Assembly (NCBI GenBank): GCA_035079385.1
Contig: JAVHKY010000053.1
Location: forward strand, 5,022,001-5,086,000
Direction: 5' to 3'
Length of the DNA: 64,000 nt
From: Aspidiotus rigidus
Taxonomy: Eukaryota; Arthropoda; Insecta; Hemiptera; Diaspididae
Shown here: positions 35,401 to 46,049 of the stretch, in pieces
Numbering within the stretch: position 1 is the first letter of the stretch
Layout: every line of letters begins with the position of its first letter
Program-made: the position numbers and the translations under genes
Notes under the pieces: model-generated
Told to the model about the DNA's origin: nothing
The model's database searches: none
The model's input: the letters and a program-made list of their open reading frames with translations, nothing else

Positions 35401-38359
35401 CATCGCATGATACTATCGCAAAATTCTGCGATACTATCGCAGAATATCGCGCACTATCGATCAAAATTGCTCGATGTTAGCAGTTGGTGACGTCACGTGA
35501 ACGAAGAGGATAGTCACTATACAGGAAGTTACAAACCAAAAGTTGATGTAATGCGAGCGTTATAGTTACCAAATTTTGACTTGATGGGTACCTAAAGAGG
35601 TTTAGTATAGTGTATATCATTTCATTTAAGATGAGCAAAATAGCGACGCATTTATGTGACACTGTGACAGTGGGGTAAACGTTCTATGACAGTGAGGATA
35701 GGGACATTTCCCCACTGCCTTCATAAGTACGTCACCATTTTGCTCATCTCATATGAAATGGGCTGGGGTGATAAGTTGATCATAATAGGATTTTGACTGG
35801 CTAGGCCACTATTTGCTTCCAAATCTTTGACACTGACGGCTTAAAATTTTCATGAGCTTTTGTGTTACTTCACTGGCTTCTCAGTGATTGGCTTCTGCTG
35901 CTACAAAAGTAAAAAATATAGGAGAAAAATCGAAAAATATTTAAAAAATCGATCGAAAGAAAAGTCATAAAAAAAAGACACTTTTATTCATTTTCTATGG
36001 GCTGTTTTTCACTGTTTCTTGATTTTATTGGCTGGCTTTTGGCTGCTTAAAAACCAATTAAGGAATGGCTTCAAGCGCTTTTTTGACCATTAGCTGCTTC
36101 AATTTATCACCCCGGGGCCCTTTATCACCCCTGGAAAAAGATACACCAGTAGTAGGCTGCCTTCGAATTAAAGTTTGTTGGCCTGACCTTGTAAAATGAA
36201 GGCGTCTCTTTGGTCTACATAAACAACTTCATTAGCCGTATAGGATGAAAACTTCAGAAGTGATAAGGTGGATAGCAATCAGTACACTGAGAATGGTTGT
36301 AAATGAAATGGTATGAGGTCAGGGATGGGGAACTAAGGCTAGTTTCGAATAGACTAAATCACCGTGACGTCATTCATGAACATTTACTGATAACAGGAAT
36401 CGAGAGAATGCGATAGTATACTGTATCAGTTCAAAGTAGGATATCGATTCCCATAAGAATACACAGGGATCATTTCGATCATACGCTCAAATTAAAAAAT
36501 TGGGAATAAGTAAGCAATTACGTGTTTATATTTAGAATCAGGAAGTTTTCATGTCTTTGAAAATGTACCTGCGGTTCTTAACTTATTTCTTGTTTTCAAA
36601 TCTGAACGTAAGATCGAAACGTTCCCGTGTATTTCTTATGGAGCATTTTTTTTGTTTTGAACTTACGCGTAAGTTGGGGTAAGTCATTGCGGAGCAAACA
36701 TCGCCTTGTTATCAGTGAATGTCCGTGAATGACGTCACGGCGATTTAGTCTATTCGCGCCCTAGATCATAAATACTGACAAGAGAGCTGGGTGAGGAAAA
36801 ATATTGCCCCTAATTAGGATACCTATTCTAACGTACTTTTCGCAACAACATCTCGTCTTCTACTTGCCCGTCGTCATTTAACATATCTAGCCAATCATCT
36901 TGTGTTACTTGAGACAGAGTGCTCTCTTCCGGAAGCAATTCCGTTTGCTGAACTCTGGAACTAAAAATAACGATTTTTTTTCTTCCTAACTGTATCTAAG
37001 TATTTAAGTTTCCTTATGGTGGAAGGACTTTATTCATACCAGCATATTTTGAAATGTTTGTACAGTTGTCCATCGTCGCTGTTTCGATACTGTGCTCCGG
37101 TCACCATTACTTTCCAACGCTCTAAAATTTCGGCCAACCTTTCCAAGCCGCCACGATGAAAATGCAAGATCTTATACTGATTTTCAGACGAAGTGATTAC
37201 AAGTTGTCCGCTATCGTTATCCTGATTGAAAAACAATCTCATCGATTTTACATAACCTGCGTGAATACCATTGAATAAATATTTACTTGCACGAAATTTT
37301 TGATTTCAATGAAATTTTGTCGTTGAGTTGGAATATTTGTAATATATGAGGCCCTTAAAGAATGAGCAGGTTGAAATTCTACGCCATTGATTCTTGATTC
37401 GAGAAAAATTTTGATAGCCTACCGTCCAGATCAGGGGCGCCCCTCTTCGCCTCTACCAATTAAAAATTCGTAAACACGTTTTGAGTATGGTAATCGTAGT
37501 AAGAGTTGAGAAATTTTAAACCCAGAAGAGAATGAGAGATTCGTAAATCCCACAGGCGGAAACGAACTTAAAAATCTGAGTTTTGTCTTTTGTGTCCTAT
37601 ATGCTTATAAAAAATTTTAAAAAGGTCCACGCTATTCATATTTATACAGAAGACGTAGCGTAGGACTCACAGGATTTAAGGGTAAATTTAAAAATGTATC
37701 GAGTAAAAAAGACAAAATAACTTATACCTATATGAGATTCATAAAACTAGTGGATTAAGTCGAAGATTTGCTAACTTTCGAGTCCTGTAGATCACTTTTC
37801 TGATTACACCTCTAAAACGTTGAGAATATCGAAGGTACCTACGAGAATATCTATTGCTCCCTCCTACTTGTTATCTCTGTGACAGGTATCACACACAATC
37901 GCTTTCCTGTGAAAAGTTTGTAATAGTTACGACACACGTAACTCATCAACGTGAACAGTATATTCTTCAACTTCGTACTAACCCAAATCGACTGTAAATT
38001 TGCAATTAAAATTCGATTCGCTTTGATATGCATCCATCGTAATAGGTTTAGAATGGAAGTTTTCTTTTTGGGTCATTTGAGGTAAATACTTATACTCGTG
38101 GTTGTTTTCGAACGTTGGCAGGTTTGTTATTTTATCACAGTCATTTCCGTTTGCTGATTCGCCTAGTTCACACACCGAAGATTGCTTAGCACCTGGGGGA
38201 ATTCCATTAGACGATGAATTCTCTTTTATGAAACACCGATTTTGAGAAAGAATCTCAATTCTTCCTTCGGCCTTCAGTGCACTCTCCGAATCGTCTTGGA
38301 AACCTGAATCGTAACTTTCAACCGAAATTTTCCTGTTCGTCTCGTCGGAATTATCTTGC
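32413..38359 (-). CDS. TBC1D16: TBC1 domain family member 16 (Rab GAP), 5' end missing
   Basis: Ten exons found, about 559 aa, minus strand: 38359-37983, 37906-37868, 37256-37040, 36960-36837, 34117-33978, 33676-33530, 33451-33265, 33181-33075, 32855-32639, 32535-32413. All are GT-AG (one donor is GTTAGT) and phases agree. The TBC domain has both catalytic fingers: arginine in KDVIRTDR and glutamine in the YMQGMSDL motif. Also present are VWPFLL, LLFCHRWLLL, CFKREFPED, YLTDYFHLFI and the family C-terminus CQRCGSDMWDS. An upstream block with YKILHFHRGGLERLAEILERW matches the pre-TBC region of TBC1D16. The vertebrate protein is a Rab4A GAP acting on receptor recycling. The first exon listed starts in phase 2 and is Ser/Asp/Asn-rich, so at least one further 5' exon exists. 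I could not place it between 38.4 and about 41 kb. Intron 4 (36,836-34,118) is swollen with foldback elements. Confidence 0.9.
34744..35021. mobile_element. 278-bp foldback MITE with TA target duplication
   Basis: The element begins TGGACCCTTTTTAGCCAAAC and ends with its reverse complement (GTTTGGCTAAAAAGGGTCCA). The inverted repeat then runs on through CCAAGCGACATGATAA. A second inner inverted pair (CAGAAACCCGGCTTAG against CTAAGCCGGGTTTCTG) makes most of the element self-complementary. Both ends are flanked by TA, so Tc1/mariner-type mobilisation is plausible. It lies in TBC1D16 intron 4 and has no coding capacity. Confidence 0.8.
35345..35520. mobile_element. Partial copy of the 36.3-kb foldback family
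   Basis: This stretch shares TGTATTCTTATGGGA and GTCGAAATG-type words with the inverted copy in the foldback at 36,339-36,764, and contains GTGACGTCACG like that element's GTGACGTCAT. Several GATACTATCGC/GATAGT words repeat within it. It looks like a rearranged relative of the same family in the same intron. Confidence 0.45.
36339..36764. mobile_element. About 426-bp foldback element
   Basis: Left arm from CTAGTTTCGAATAGACTAAA and right arm TTTAGTCTATTCGCGCCCTAG are inverted and imperfect. The arms continue through GTGACGTCATTCATGAAC against GTGAATGACGTCACGG and ACTGATAACAG against TGTTATCAGTGA. Inner arms contain CCATAAGAATACACAGGGA against the TGTATTTCTTATGGA stretch. No coding capacity; it sits inside TBC1D16 intron 4. 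Confidence 0.65.
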
Positions 38360-41300
38360 CTAAAATCAGAACAAATTTCATTAATATTGTGGAGTTGGTG
38401 TCCCTAGGTAGAATGCCGGTTGTTGGACTTTGATTTCTTAGCTCGTCTCAGCAATATTTCATAATTTTGTTTCGGCCAACCTTTTATTCACTACTATATT
38501 TTCTTGAACTTTGTTTTCTGGACTTGAGGAATGAACTTTTTTCGAATTTCTCTCTAAGGGCCCCTCCTGATGTGTCCACAGATTAATTCAGGATCTTTGG
38601 ACCCAGGAGTCGGTGGATGGTTGAAACCTTCGACTTTTTTTATTCCCAGACCGTGTTCCCTCCTGGCATTGAACGATTAAGAGTCGTTGGGAAAGACCTG
38701 GGGACTGGGGACCGGTAGCCCTTTTTCGTCATGTCATAATCAGAACTTTTTGCGTAATATAACTTAATTTTCATTTGATTTATGTCAAATATAATCTCAG
38801 ACATGGCAAGTCAGGAAACGTAAATTAGAGAACAGACAAGGTGTGGTTCTAATGGAGAGGGAATCACTCATATGAGCCCAGAACTGTATGAAAGTCAACC
38901 ACAAAGATTTGGAATGAAATGGAATTGTTCTCATTTTGACAACGGAAAATGCAAATTTTCAATTCAATACGAAAATGCAAGGATACAAAGATTACAAGAA
39001 ATAAACACGAATGATACCTACAGCTAACAGGGAACTGGAAAGAAAAAGGTTTCATTTTCGAAACTAATGCAAAATATCATATAAGTTGTAGGTACTTATC
39101 GGAAAATTGATGAGCGCTAGCTACGGTGCTATACATCTACTCAAATCACATAATAGTTGTTGAGTTGATTCTCAAATTTTACTTGTGATCTCGAATTTCC
39201 GAAATTTTCCTGTACAAAACTTTGTTCGGAATCCAGGATAAACGAAGAATGACGTCCGTTTCAAAATCCAGAGCATTTTCATTTTTGATTGCTTCACAAG
39301 ATATCGTCAAGTACCCAGAGTTATGAATAGTACTGTTATTAGAATCGTGCGAGTGGACGCAGACATTATTTTTACCTATGTATTAATAACAACAAATATA
39401 AAATTGACTTAATATTACCTGACATTATTATAAACATACAGGCCTAAGAGTAGCAATTGTTTTCTGTGCTCGCACGAGGATGATGCTTAGGTACATAAGC
39501 CTTTTGAAAATGTTTAAGACTTTTTTTTTTTTTAAGTAATTATTTCAAAATCTCATAGCAAAAGTAAGTAATAAAGAATGCAAAATTAAAATCCTAATTT
39601 CCCAGGCACAGTTATTTAGTGGTACCTATAGGAAAGATTTGAAACCACTACCGGTGCTCAGAAAGATAATTAAAATGAGGTCTCTCTGAAATTGGGAGTA
39701 GGTAGGTTACAAATCGAAAACGTGCTTGTGAGTTCATAGACCAAAAATACTCACTGTAAATTATTTCATTATCAGAATCAAGTAGCTTAATTTGGTTGTT
39801 CTTGTTTTTGTTGGATTTAAATGCACCGGTCATTTTTGTCCACATCTGAGGTAGCATCATTTCTTATAATGAGAATTTTACACCGCACGAAAAAACAATG
39901 TCGAGGTAAAACAAGTAATGACATTTTTTGCAATTTATTTCATTCTACGAAGATGATGAGTATCATGAACGGTGTTCACAGTTCAAGAGAGCTACCATTA
40001 AGCACAAATATACGTACATCTGTTCAAATAGTGTATTACGACTATTTCACGTAGGTATCGTAGTGCACACTTGTTAAAACAAGGTATCTAGGCACTCTAT
40101 GCTATACACGGACATCGGAAAGACTGAAAAATATTTGCATTCGTTTTATGTCGTTTCAAGACGTCTATCAGCAAATTTGTTTAGAAATGTTTTTATCTTT
40201 GAAATAAAATTTAATTAAGAGTCAATCTCATCAATGACTAGACTCACGAAGAGTCCCGAGTTACGATGTAATGGGGCACTCGATGTGTTTTAATGATTTT
40301 GTAGCATGTATTGTATGTATTTACAACAGACAATTACTTCTTGGACTGACTTTGAATGCTGTATGGGTCAGCATGAGCGTAATGAAGCTCTTGAATGACT
40401 TTGCATCCTACAAAATCTATTTTTTACCAATATAAGTATATAACTACACACACCTCACAGATGCTGAAGTCGCAAAAAACGCATAGATACAACAAAGAGA
40501 GATTTAAAAATACTTTGCCCAATTACATCGCAGGTAATTCACTAATGTTTCATAGCCCAAGCTTTTCCACTTAGCCTGAGAGGACTTTCTTATCATAGTT
40601 TTGATTCATCAGTTTTCGTGTAAATCCTTATCGTTATTATTTATCCCGATAGTGAACTAAATTTTCCACTCGCTAAATTCCCAAAATTTTCTTCTTGAAT
40701 AGACGGAGGTTGATGTCTATCAGAAAACTGATGACTTCCCAAGCGGTAGGTATTTTTAGCTAGATACGACGTCACATAATTGAATTGAGGTAACTTTCCC
40801 CTAACCCAAAGAAAAACTACAAAAATTTTCCGATATGACAAAAAGTATTGTTACAGAGAAAAACTTCGTACCCTCCGAGAAAATATTGTCTGAATCCAAA
40901 TGTCTAATTTGCGTCACATTCGGTACCTACATCGTAAATAGGAATGATGGTAAGGCTCGTGACGTAGAGCCAAGCATCAACTGTACTGCATGAAATGAAG
41001 TATGGTTTAAAAGTTGAAAAAAAAATGACGTTTGATGATGAATATAGTGCCATAAGGATGAACAATTTATTCAAACTAACCCATGTTTTGTTGTTCAGTG
41101 ACGTCAACTCCTTACCTCGTTTATTTGAATTTATTCATGATGAAATCTAATACATAATTATACCAACAAAAAAGTCAACTATCATCCATTTTTTGATCGA
41201 CTTCTCGCAGAACAGTGAGTGTTACTCCCGTCGCAGGGGTTACGGAGAAAGGGGGCAATAAATTTTCTCAACGTTTCTGAAGATCAAGATCATCATTACG

Positions 41301-42143
41301 TCACCAGAAAAATTTCAGGTTATACTCAAATATATAAAGAGGGAAAATTTCGACTTTGGGGGTACAGTTATAATATACAGAGGGACATTAGGAGAAACTT
41401 GGAAAAATGACTCGTGTTGTGTACTTGGGGAAACTTCTAATGCTGAATCAGGAATCATAAAAATAATCAGTGGGTTGAATATTTTGAACGCACAAATTCT
41501 TTCTCATTCCCCTCCTTCCAGATAATAAACTTTTTATGTCAATTACTTTTACTCGCATAAACCACCTCCAGGAAGCTTTCTTTCGGCTCTGGAAGACATT
41601 ATGCACGAATTTGGACTCCGCGTAACCTTTTGTGCACATCACAAAGTTTACTCGATGACAAAATACTATTAGTCTGTATGCAAAACACAACCTCCTCGCC
41701 CCTGACATGGGGGTCGACCAACCCCCCAGGACACGTAAATATCAAATTTCATTCTAAGTAATTTTTCGAACAATTTTTTGTAACATTACTTTTTTTCCAC
41801 TTCTTTATCAATTCCCCAGAAAAGTTTTCTGGCTACGCCACTGCCCTTAATACAGAAATTTTTTTAAAAGTGAACATGAGAAATGACCGGTTAACCGGCA
41901 ATAATATACCCGGTTAAACGGCATTTGAAATACCTGTTGAGATTTTTATGAATTAATTATACAAAAGATACGTTTTGCCTGATCCTTAAAGGCAAATCTT
42001 TAGTGCGTCGGTTAACCGGTGTTTACAAAAATACTTGTCGGTTATTTTTATCAACAAAATAACCGGTTTAACCGGTTAAAAACCGGAGCATGCCCAACGC
42101 TATTTTGTTCAATGCTTTTTAAATTAAGAAATTTCATGCACCA
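38360..42143. other. No supportable gene; possible missing 5' exons of TBC1D16
   Basis: AT-rich DNA with short open frames only (for example 38,864-39,055 and 41,448-41,708 on the minus strand), none with recognisable domains. Because TBC1D16 must have at least one upstream exon, this stretch is where it would be expected. At 41,888-42,090 there is a cluster of GGTTAACCGG-like words described under the repeats. Confidence 0.45.
41888..42095. repeat. AACCGGTTAA-rich repeat, fragment
   Basis: Within about 200 bp the palindromic core CCGGTTAA/TTAACCGG occurs many times (for example GACCGGTTAACCGGC, CCCGGTTAAACGG, CGGTTAACCGGTG, AACCGGTTTAACCGGTTAAA). It ends near GGAGCATGCCCAACGCT, which looks like a transposon terminus. 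It appears to be a relative of the element at 42,963-43,479. Confidence 0.55.
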
Positions 42144-42459
42144 TAATAGGCGGCGTAACTTGGAGTTTGCAATGTTGGTAGCCCTGCGTACAAAGGTGAT
42201 CATGGTGCAATTTGTATATCTCCAAACAGTTTTTCAATTCTGTTTCCAATTTAAGTATGAGCTTTGGAAAAAATTGTTTATTACAAAAAATGTTTGTTTC
42301 AGTATTCTCTACAACTTTGATTCTTACACTGTTCTCGATTAAAAGTCAAATAACTTCAGGAAATGCGTTTGAACTAGCGCATGTATTTGGTCCATAAGAA
42401 AAATATCCATGATCACCTTTGTAACTAGCGCTACCTAGGGTAGGTTACGCCGCCTATTA
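42144..42459. mobile_element. 316-bp MITE with GGCGGCGTAAC terminal repeats
   Basis: TAATAGGCGGCGTAAC at the left and GTTACGCCGCCTATTA at the right are perfect 16-bp inverted ends. A second inner pair (AAAGGTGATCATGG against CATGATCACCTTTG) extends the foldback. The outer TA could be the target duplication. No coding capacity. Confidence 0.75.
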
Positions 42460-42485
42460 ATAGGATATTGTTTTTTAAAGTACAT

Positions 42486-42770
42486 TAGCCTTTCACACTT
42501 GGCGTTTGTTTACATTTTTCTTATCATACACGTAGTCATATTATCAAAATGAGAAAATTCAGGTTGAAAAATTGACAAAATTCTTGGAAGTTTTGGGCAA
42601 ATTTTTATTTTTGCTTCTTCATGGGATGGTAAAATGTAAATCTAATCCACAAAATTACAAAAATTATTTGAAAATATAAACTTGAATTTTTGTTTAACCA
42701 CAAGTTTGAGATACAAATCAGGCAAACGCTTATACTATCCGCATTAAGAACCCAAGTGAAAGGCTTATAC
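42486..42770. mobile_element. Possible short-TIR element
   Basis: TTAGCCTTTCACACTTGG at the left and CCCAAGTGAAAGGCTTA at the right form an imperfect inverted pair about 280 bp apart, with an AT-rich interior. Target duplications are not clear. This is a weak call. Confidence 0.35.
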
Positions 42771-42962
42771 AAGCATAAATTTTGTAGTTTGTATCATGTA
42801 CATGAAATACAAAAAAATTGTAGCAATAAATGATACGTTGAAAAAATAACAGTTGATTGAAAAAAAAATCAATGTTGAACGTACATAAATTCTCTGATTC
42901 ACCCTTTCAGTAGCGCTCTCTAGGGTAGGTTTAAACCAAGTTTGAACCCCAATATCCAGTAC

Positions 42963-43479
42963 TAGTGATGGGCGGTTATCGGTTATTTCAATATACCGGT
43001 TAAACGGTTTATTAGAGATCATCGTAATCGGTTAATTGGTTGAAACCCCCCAAATAAACCAGTTAACCGACTAACTGGCAATTATTTGGATGGCTTTTAG
43101 TTCTTAAAAAATTCCGCTAGGAGCGCCAAGGTCTTCCACTTCTTTGCTCTCAAAATCACGAAAATAAAGAAAATGAGAAGGAAGATCTCATTCCTTATAT
43201 CATGACAACTGCGCCAACTACTGAGTGAAATGTGAATGAAACAAAATTCTTTAATTACGCTTGACGCTTCCTCCGCCTAGTGCTTCAAATTCGTCGAATT
43301 ATCAATTTGGAATTCGGAATTGTTGAAAAATTTTAAATTTCGGCGGTTAATCGGTTCATGCGCTCTTATTAACCGGGTTTTCAGGTTAACCGTTGATTAC
43401 AAATAAAACGGGTTTTCCGTTAATTTTACACATGAGTAAACCGATTAATCGGTTAATAACAGATAACCGCCCGTCACTA
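42963..43479. mobile_element. 517-bp hAT-like MITE packed with CCGGTTAA words
   Basis: The left end TAGTGATGGGCGGTTATC and right end GATAACCGCCCGTCACTA are inverted with one mismatch. TAGTG/CAGTG starts are typical of hAT ends. Both subterminal zones are filled with GGTTAA/CCGGTT/ACCGATTAA words in both orientations, possibly transposase-binding repeats. I do not see an 8-bp target duplication. Confidence 0.65.
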
Positions 43480-44033
43480 GGAGCCAAGCTGGACAGTTGG
43501 CCTTGGGAGTGGAGTCGGAGCCACAGGAGGAAAAAGGCCTGACAAGGAGCCAGAGCTTCATTTCGCAGGCACCCGGCTTCGGAAAGAAACCATAAAGATA
43601 TTTTACTCTAGAGGTGCCTATTTTATGAGGAGGAAGTGGCGTTTTCTTGTCGAATGATGGAAAATGGAAGAGAAAGAAAAAAACTGGGAGAGAGAGACAA
43701 AAATCTTACTTCGGGGTTCGAATCCTAGCGGCTCCACTCTTTCTTTCGCCCCAGTTTTCTTACACTTTTTTCCTTCTACTGTTCATTCGTACCTTTTTTA
43801 TTTCATTTTTTCACAGAAGAAACCATGAAAAATTGATAGAATCAAAATTTGAATTAGAATCAAGGAGAAGTCATAAATAAATTAATAGAATCAACATCTA
43901 AGTTAGATTAAGGAAGGAACCACGAAAAATTGATAAAATTAAAATTTTAGCTCGCCCCATGATTCTACAAGACAATTTATCTGCAATTTTTCGAAGTCGG
44001 ACAAAATATTGGTGGCTGCATGTTTATCAGTCA

Positions 44034-44197
44034 CAGGGACGGATTTACGAGGGGACAGGGGGAACGTTCCCCCCAAAAAACCTCCAAAAAAGACTGAAAT
44101 TGTTTAATTTGACTATATTTTCCGAGCGGAGCGAGGATAAAGATTTTTGAACAATGGAATTTCCCCCTCCCAAAATGTACCCATAAATCCGCCCCTG
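44034..44197. mobile_element. 164-bp hAT-type MITE
   Basis: Ends CAGGGACGGATTTACG and ATAAATCCGCCCCTG are inverted, imperfect and G-rich, resembling the common CAGGGGCGGATTTA family. CAGTCA directly abuts both ends. If the boundary is shifted, CAGTCACA (8 bp) flanks both, consistent with a hAT target duplication and a fairly recent insertion. The antisense open frames over it are incidental. Confidence 0.7.
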
Positions 44198-44999
44198 CAG
44201 TCACAATGATTACAAAGGCATGCATTGCCATACGTCGTCCTACCTATCTGGGAAATATGGTCTTTTCTTTCAAGCTTGCTTCGTGGTCGAGCGGTAAGAG
44301 TCGCGGTAAAATACTGTGCATTTCGCAGCCACGTGCATCTTGCACATGTATACGACGCGACAAAATGCAAAACATGCTTCCTGCAAAACGCGTGAACGAA
44401 AAGCAAGCAAAAAACATAAATGTACTGGCGACATAAAGGGAATGAAGTGATCGTTCGCACTCGTGCGTTTGCTTTACTCGCTTCGCTCAATTTGCGAGTC
44501 GTACTTTGTCGCGAAACAATCACATCTCTCCCTTAATGCATAATAATTGATTAATTGAACTATTCCACGTTTCAGGACCCTGTTTTTTCTCCATTATCTT
44601 GAAAAGAATAACTTGTTTTCACTTGCTGGGAGTTTTCACAGATCTCAAGGTTCTCACTTCATTTATTTTTGCTTATTTTTCTTAATCAAATTATTTTTCT
44701 CTAGCGGCCATGGTCATGCTAAAAAGATATCAAATTCGCCTTTCAGAATTTGAAATTTGTGAAATTTGTTTTGAAAAGCAGTGTAGCTCTGAGCATAAAG
44801 TCGACGATTATGTATCACAGTTGAGCTACACAGACATACAAATACATGCACACCATCAACACTTGGAGGAGGCACCTTGAAAAAAAAAAATAAAAAAAAT
44901 AGATGCCATTGTACACTCTGCAATGGCAGAGGGGATCCCGCAAGCTTCGCAATACCGTTCTCGGGGGAGGGAGGTCGTAGAATCGAGACATTTTCTTGT

Positions 45000-45165
45000 G
45001 AGTCTCCTATACGGACCATAAGGTCAATGTCCACCTTGACCTGATTCACTCTAGCCAAGTGCTTTATCGTCACGAGTTCTTCTTGGAAAGCAACCTCACT
45101 CAGAGGGAGTTGAGTGAGGCGATAGACTATACTATTAAATGTAGCTAGTTTATGGGCAAAAAGTA
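45000..45165 (-). pseudogene. Penelope-like element, post-RT segment (inverted piece)
   Basis: On the minus strand a frame reads FAHKLATFNSIVYRL, LPLSEVAFQEELVTIKHLA and then NQVKVDIDLMVR. This is the conserved linker after the reverse transcriptase core in Penelope-like elements (HKLAxFNSMxxRL ... IKxIAxxNGY). It lies head-to-head with the next piece, which should follow it on the same strand in an intact element. The segment therefore marks an inversion or independent insertion. It is degenerate and not expressed as a full protein. Confidence 0.6.
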
Positions 45166-45169
45166 CGAA

Positions 45170-45650
45170 AGACGACTCCGAGAACCGCACCTTGACAGGC
45201 GAAAATGGTGGATCAGCCTGCCGTTTCTGGGTAAGTTTTCTTCGGAGTTGAGCCGTGTCCTCCGCCCTTTTGGTTTTCGGTCAGCATTCTATAGTACTAA
45301 TACTGTTAAGAGCTTTCTGATTAAATTAAAAGATCCGATACCGATGGTCGAGAGGAGGGGTGTCTATAGGGTGGCCTGTGGTGATTGCCCTACTAGCCGT
45401 CAACTCCAAGTTAGAGTTGATGAACACAGGAAGGTCTGGGAAAAAGAAAAGTAGGTGAGTCGGCCTTTTATTGACCACTTAATTGAGAGTGGTCATAGTC
45501 TCAAAGAGGGGTCTGAAGTTCTCTTTCACAGGGAAAACTCATATTTCAAACGCTTAGCTCTCGCGAAGAAATCGAAATTTATTGTCACCAGAACAATAAA
45601 TATATTACCGGGTTGAACAGGTACATTCCTGTGGAGGGATAGATTGAATT
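45170..45650 (+). pseudogene. Penelope-like element, C-terminal GIY-YIG endonuclease remnant
   Basis: The plus-strand frame shows RRKWWISLPFLGKFSSEL, then AFYSTNTVKSFL, then GVYRVACGDCP followed by RQLQVRVDEHRK. After an in-frame TAG at 45,452-45,454 it continues FIDHLIESGHSLKEGSEVL and HRENSYFKRLAL, and after a frameshift YITGLNRYIPVE. This is the order of the Penelope GIY-YIG endonuclease. The GIY motif is GVY, and the YIGxT motif expected after CGDCP is deleted. A stop codon and a frameshift show that it is dead. Confidence 0.7.
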
Positions 45651-46049
45651 AGTCTATGAGCATAATTCACATTTCGATAACTCGCTGGTTCAGTCATGAC
45701 CTCTTTGATATTACTTGTTTCTTGTTGGTGTTGGGTTCAGTCGCTTTTCTATACCTCGAGAATGGCTGTTTAGCCGTAAGGGCTCGGTAGTGTAATTTTA
45801 TTGCGGTTTTTATACTTGTCTGTTTGACTCTTCGTGAGTATACCTCTTCATTATGGACAACCGTAAAATTAAAGAATGCATTGATTCTATCTCATCAGTA
45901 CTTTTTTATTTTGAAGTGACGTCAAAAATTTCTGCCAAGGCTGCGCTGCTGATGTTTTTCAACCAATAGTGTATTGCCGCCAATATTGACCAATGCCAAG
46001 ACGATCAGAGAGGAGGAAAATTACAATAATTTTAGGTAATCACTTAAAA

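Noticed and set aside
43700..43730. GGGGTTCGAATCC box resembling a tRNA T-arm on the plus strand
   Set aside because: No matching A box or cloverleaf upstream at the right distance.
44275..44345. GTGGTCGAGCGGTAAGAG, resembling a tRNA-Ser A box
   Set aside because: No B box or closing acceptor stem within the right distance; perhaps a SINE scrap but not supportable.
44113..44523. 136-codon minus-strand frame
   Set aside because: It overlaps the hAT-type MITE at 44,034-44,197 and has no domain; likely chance.
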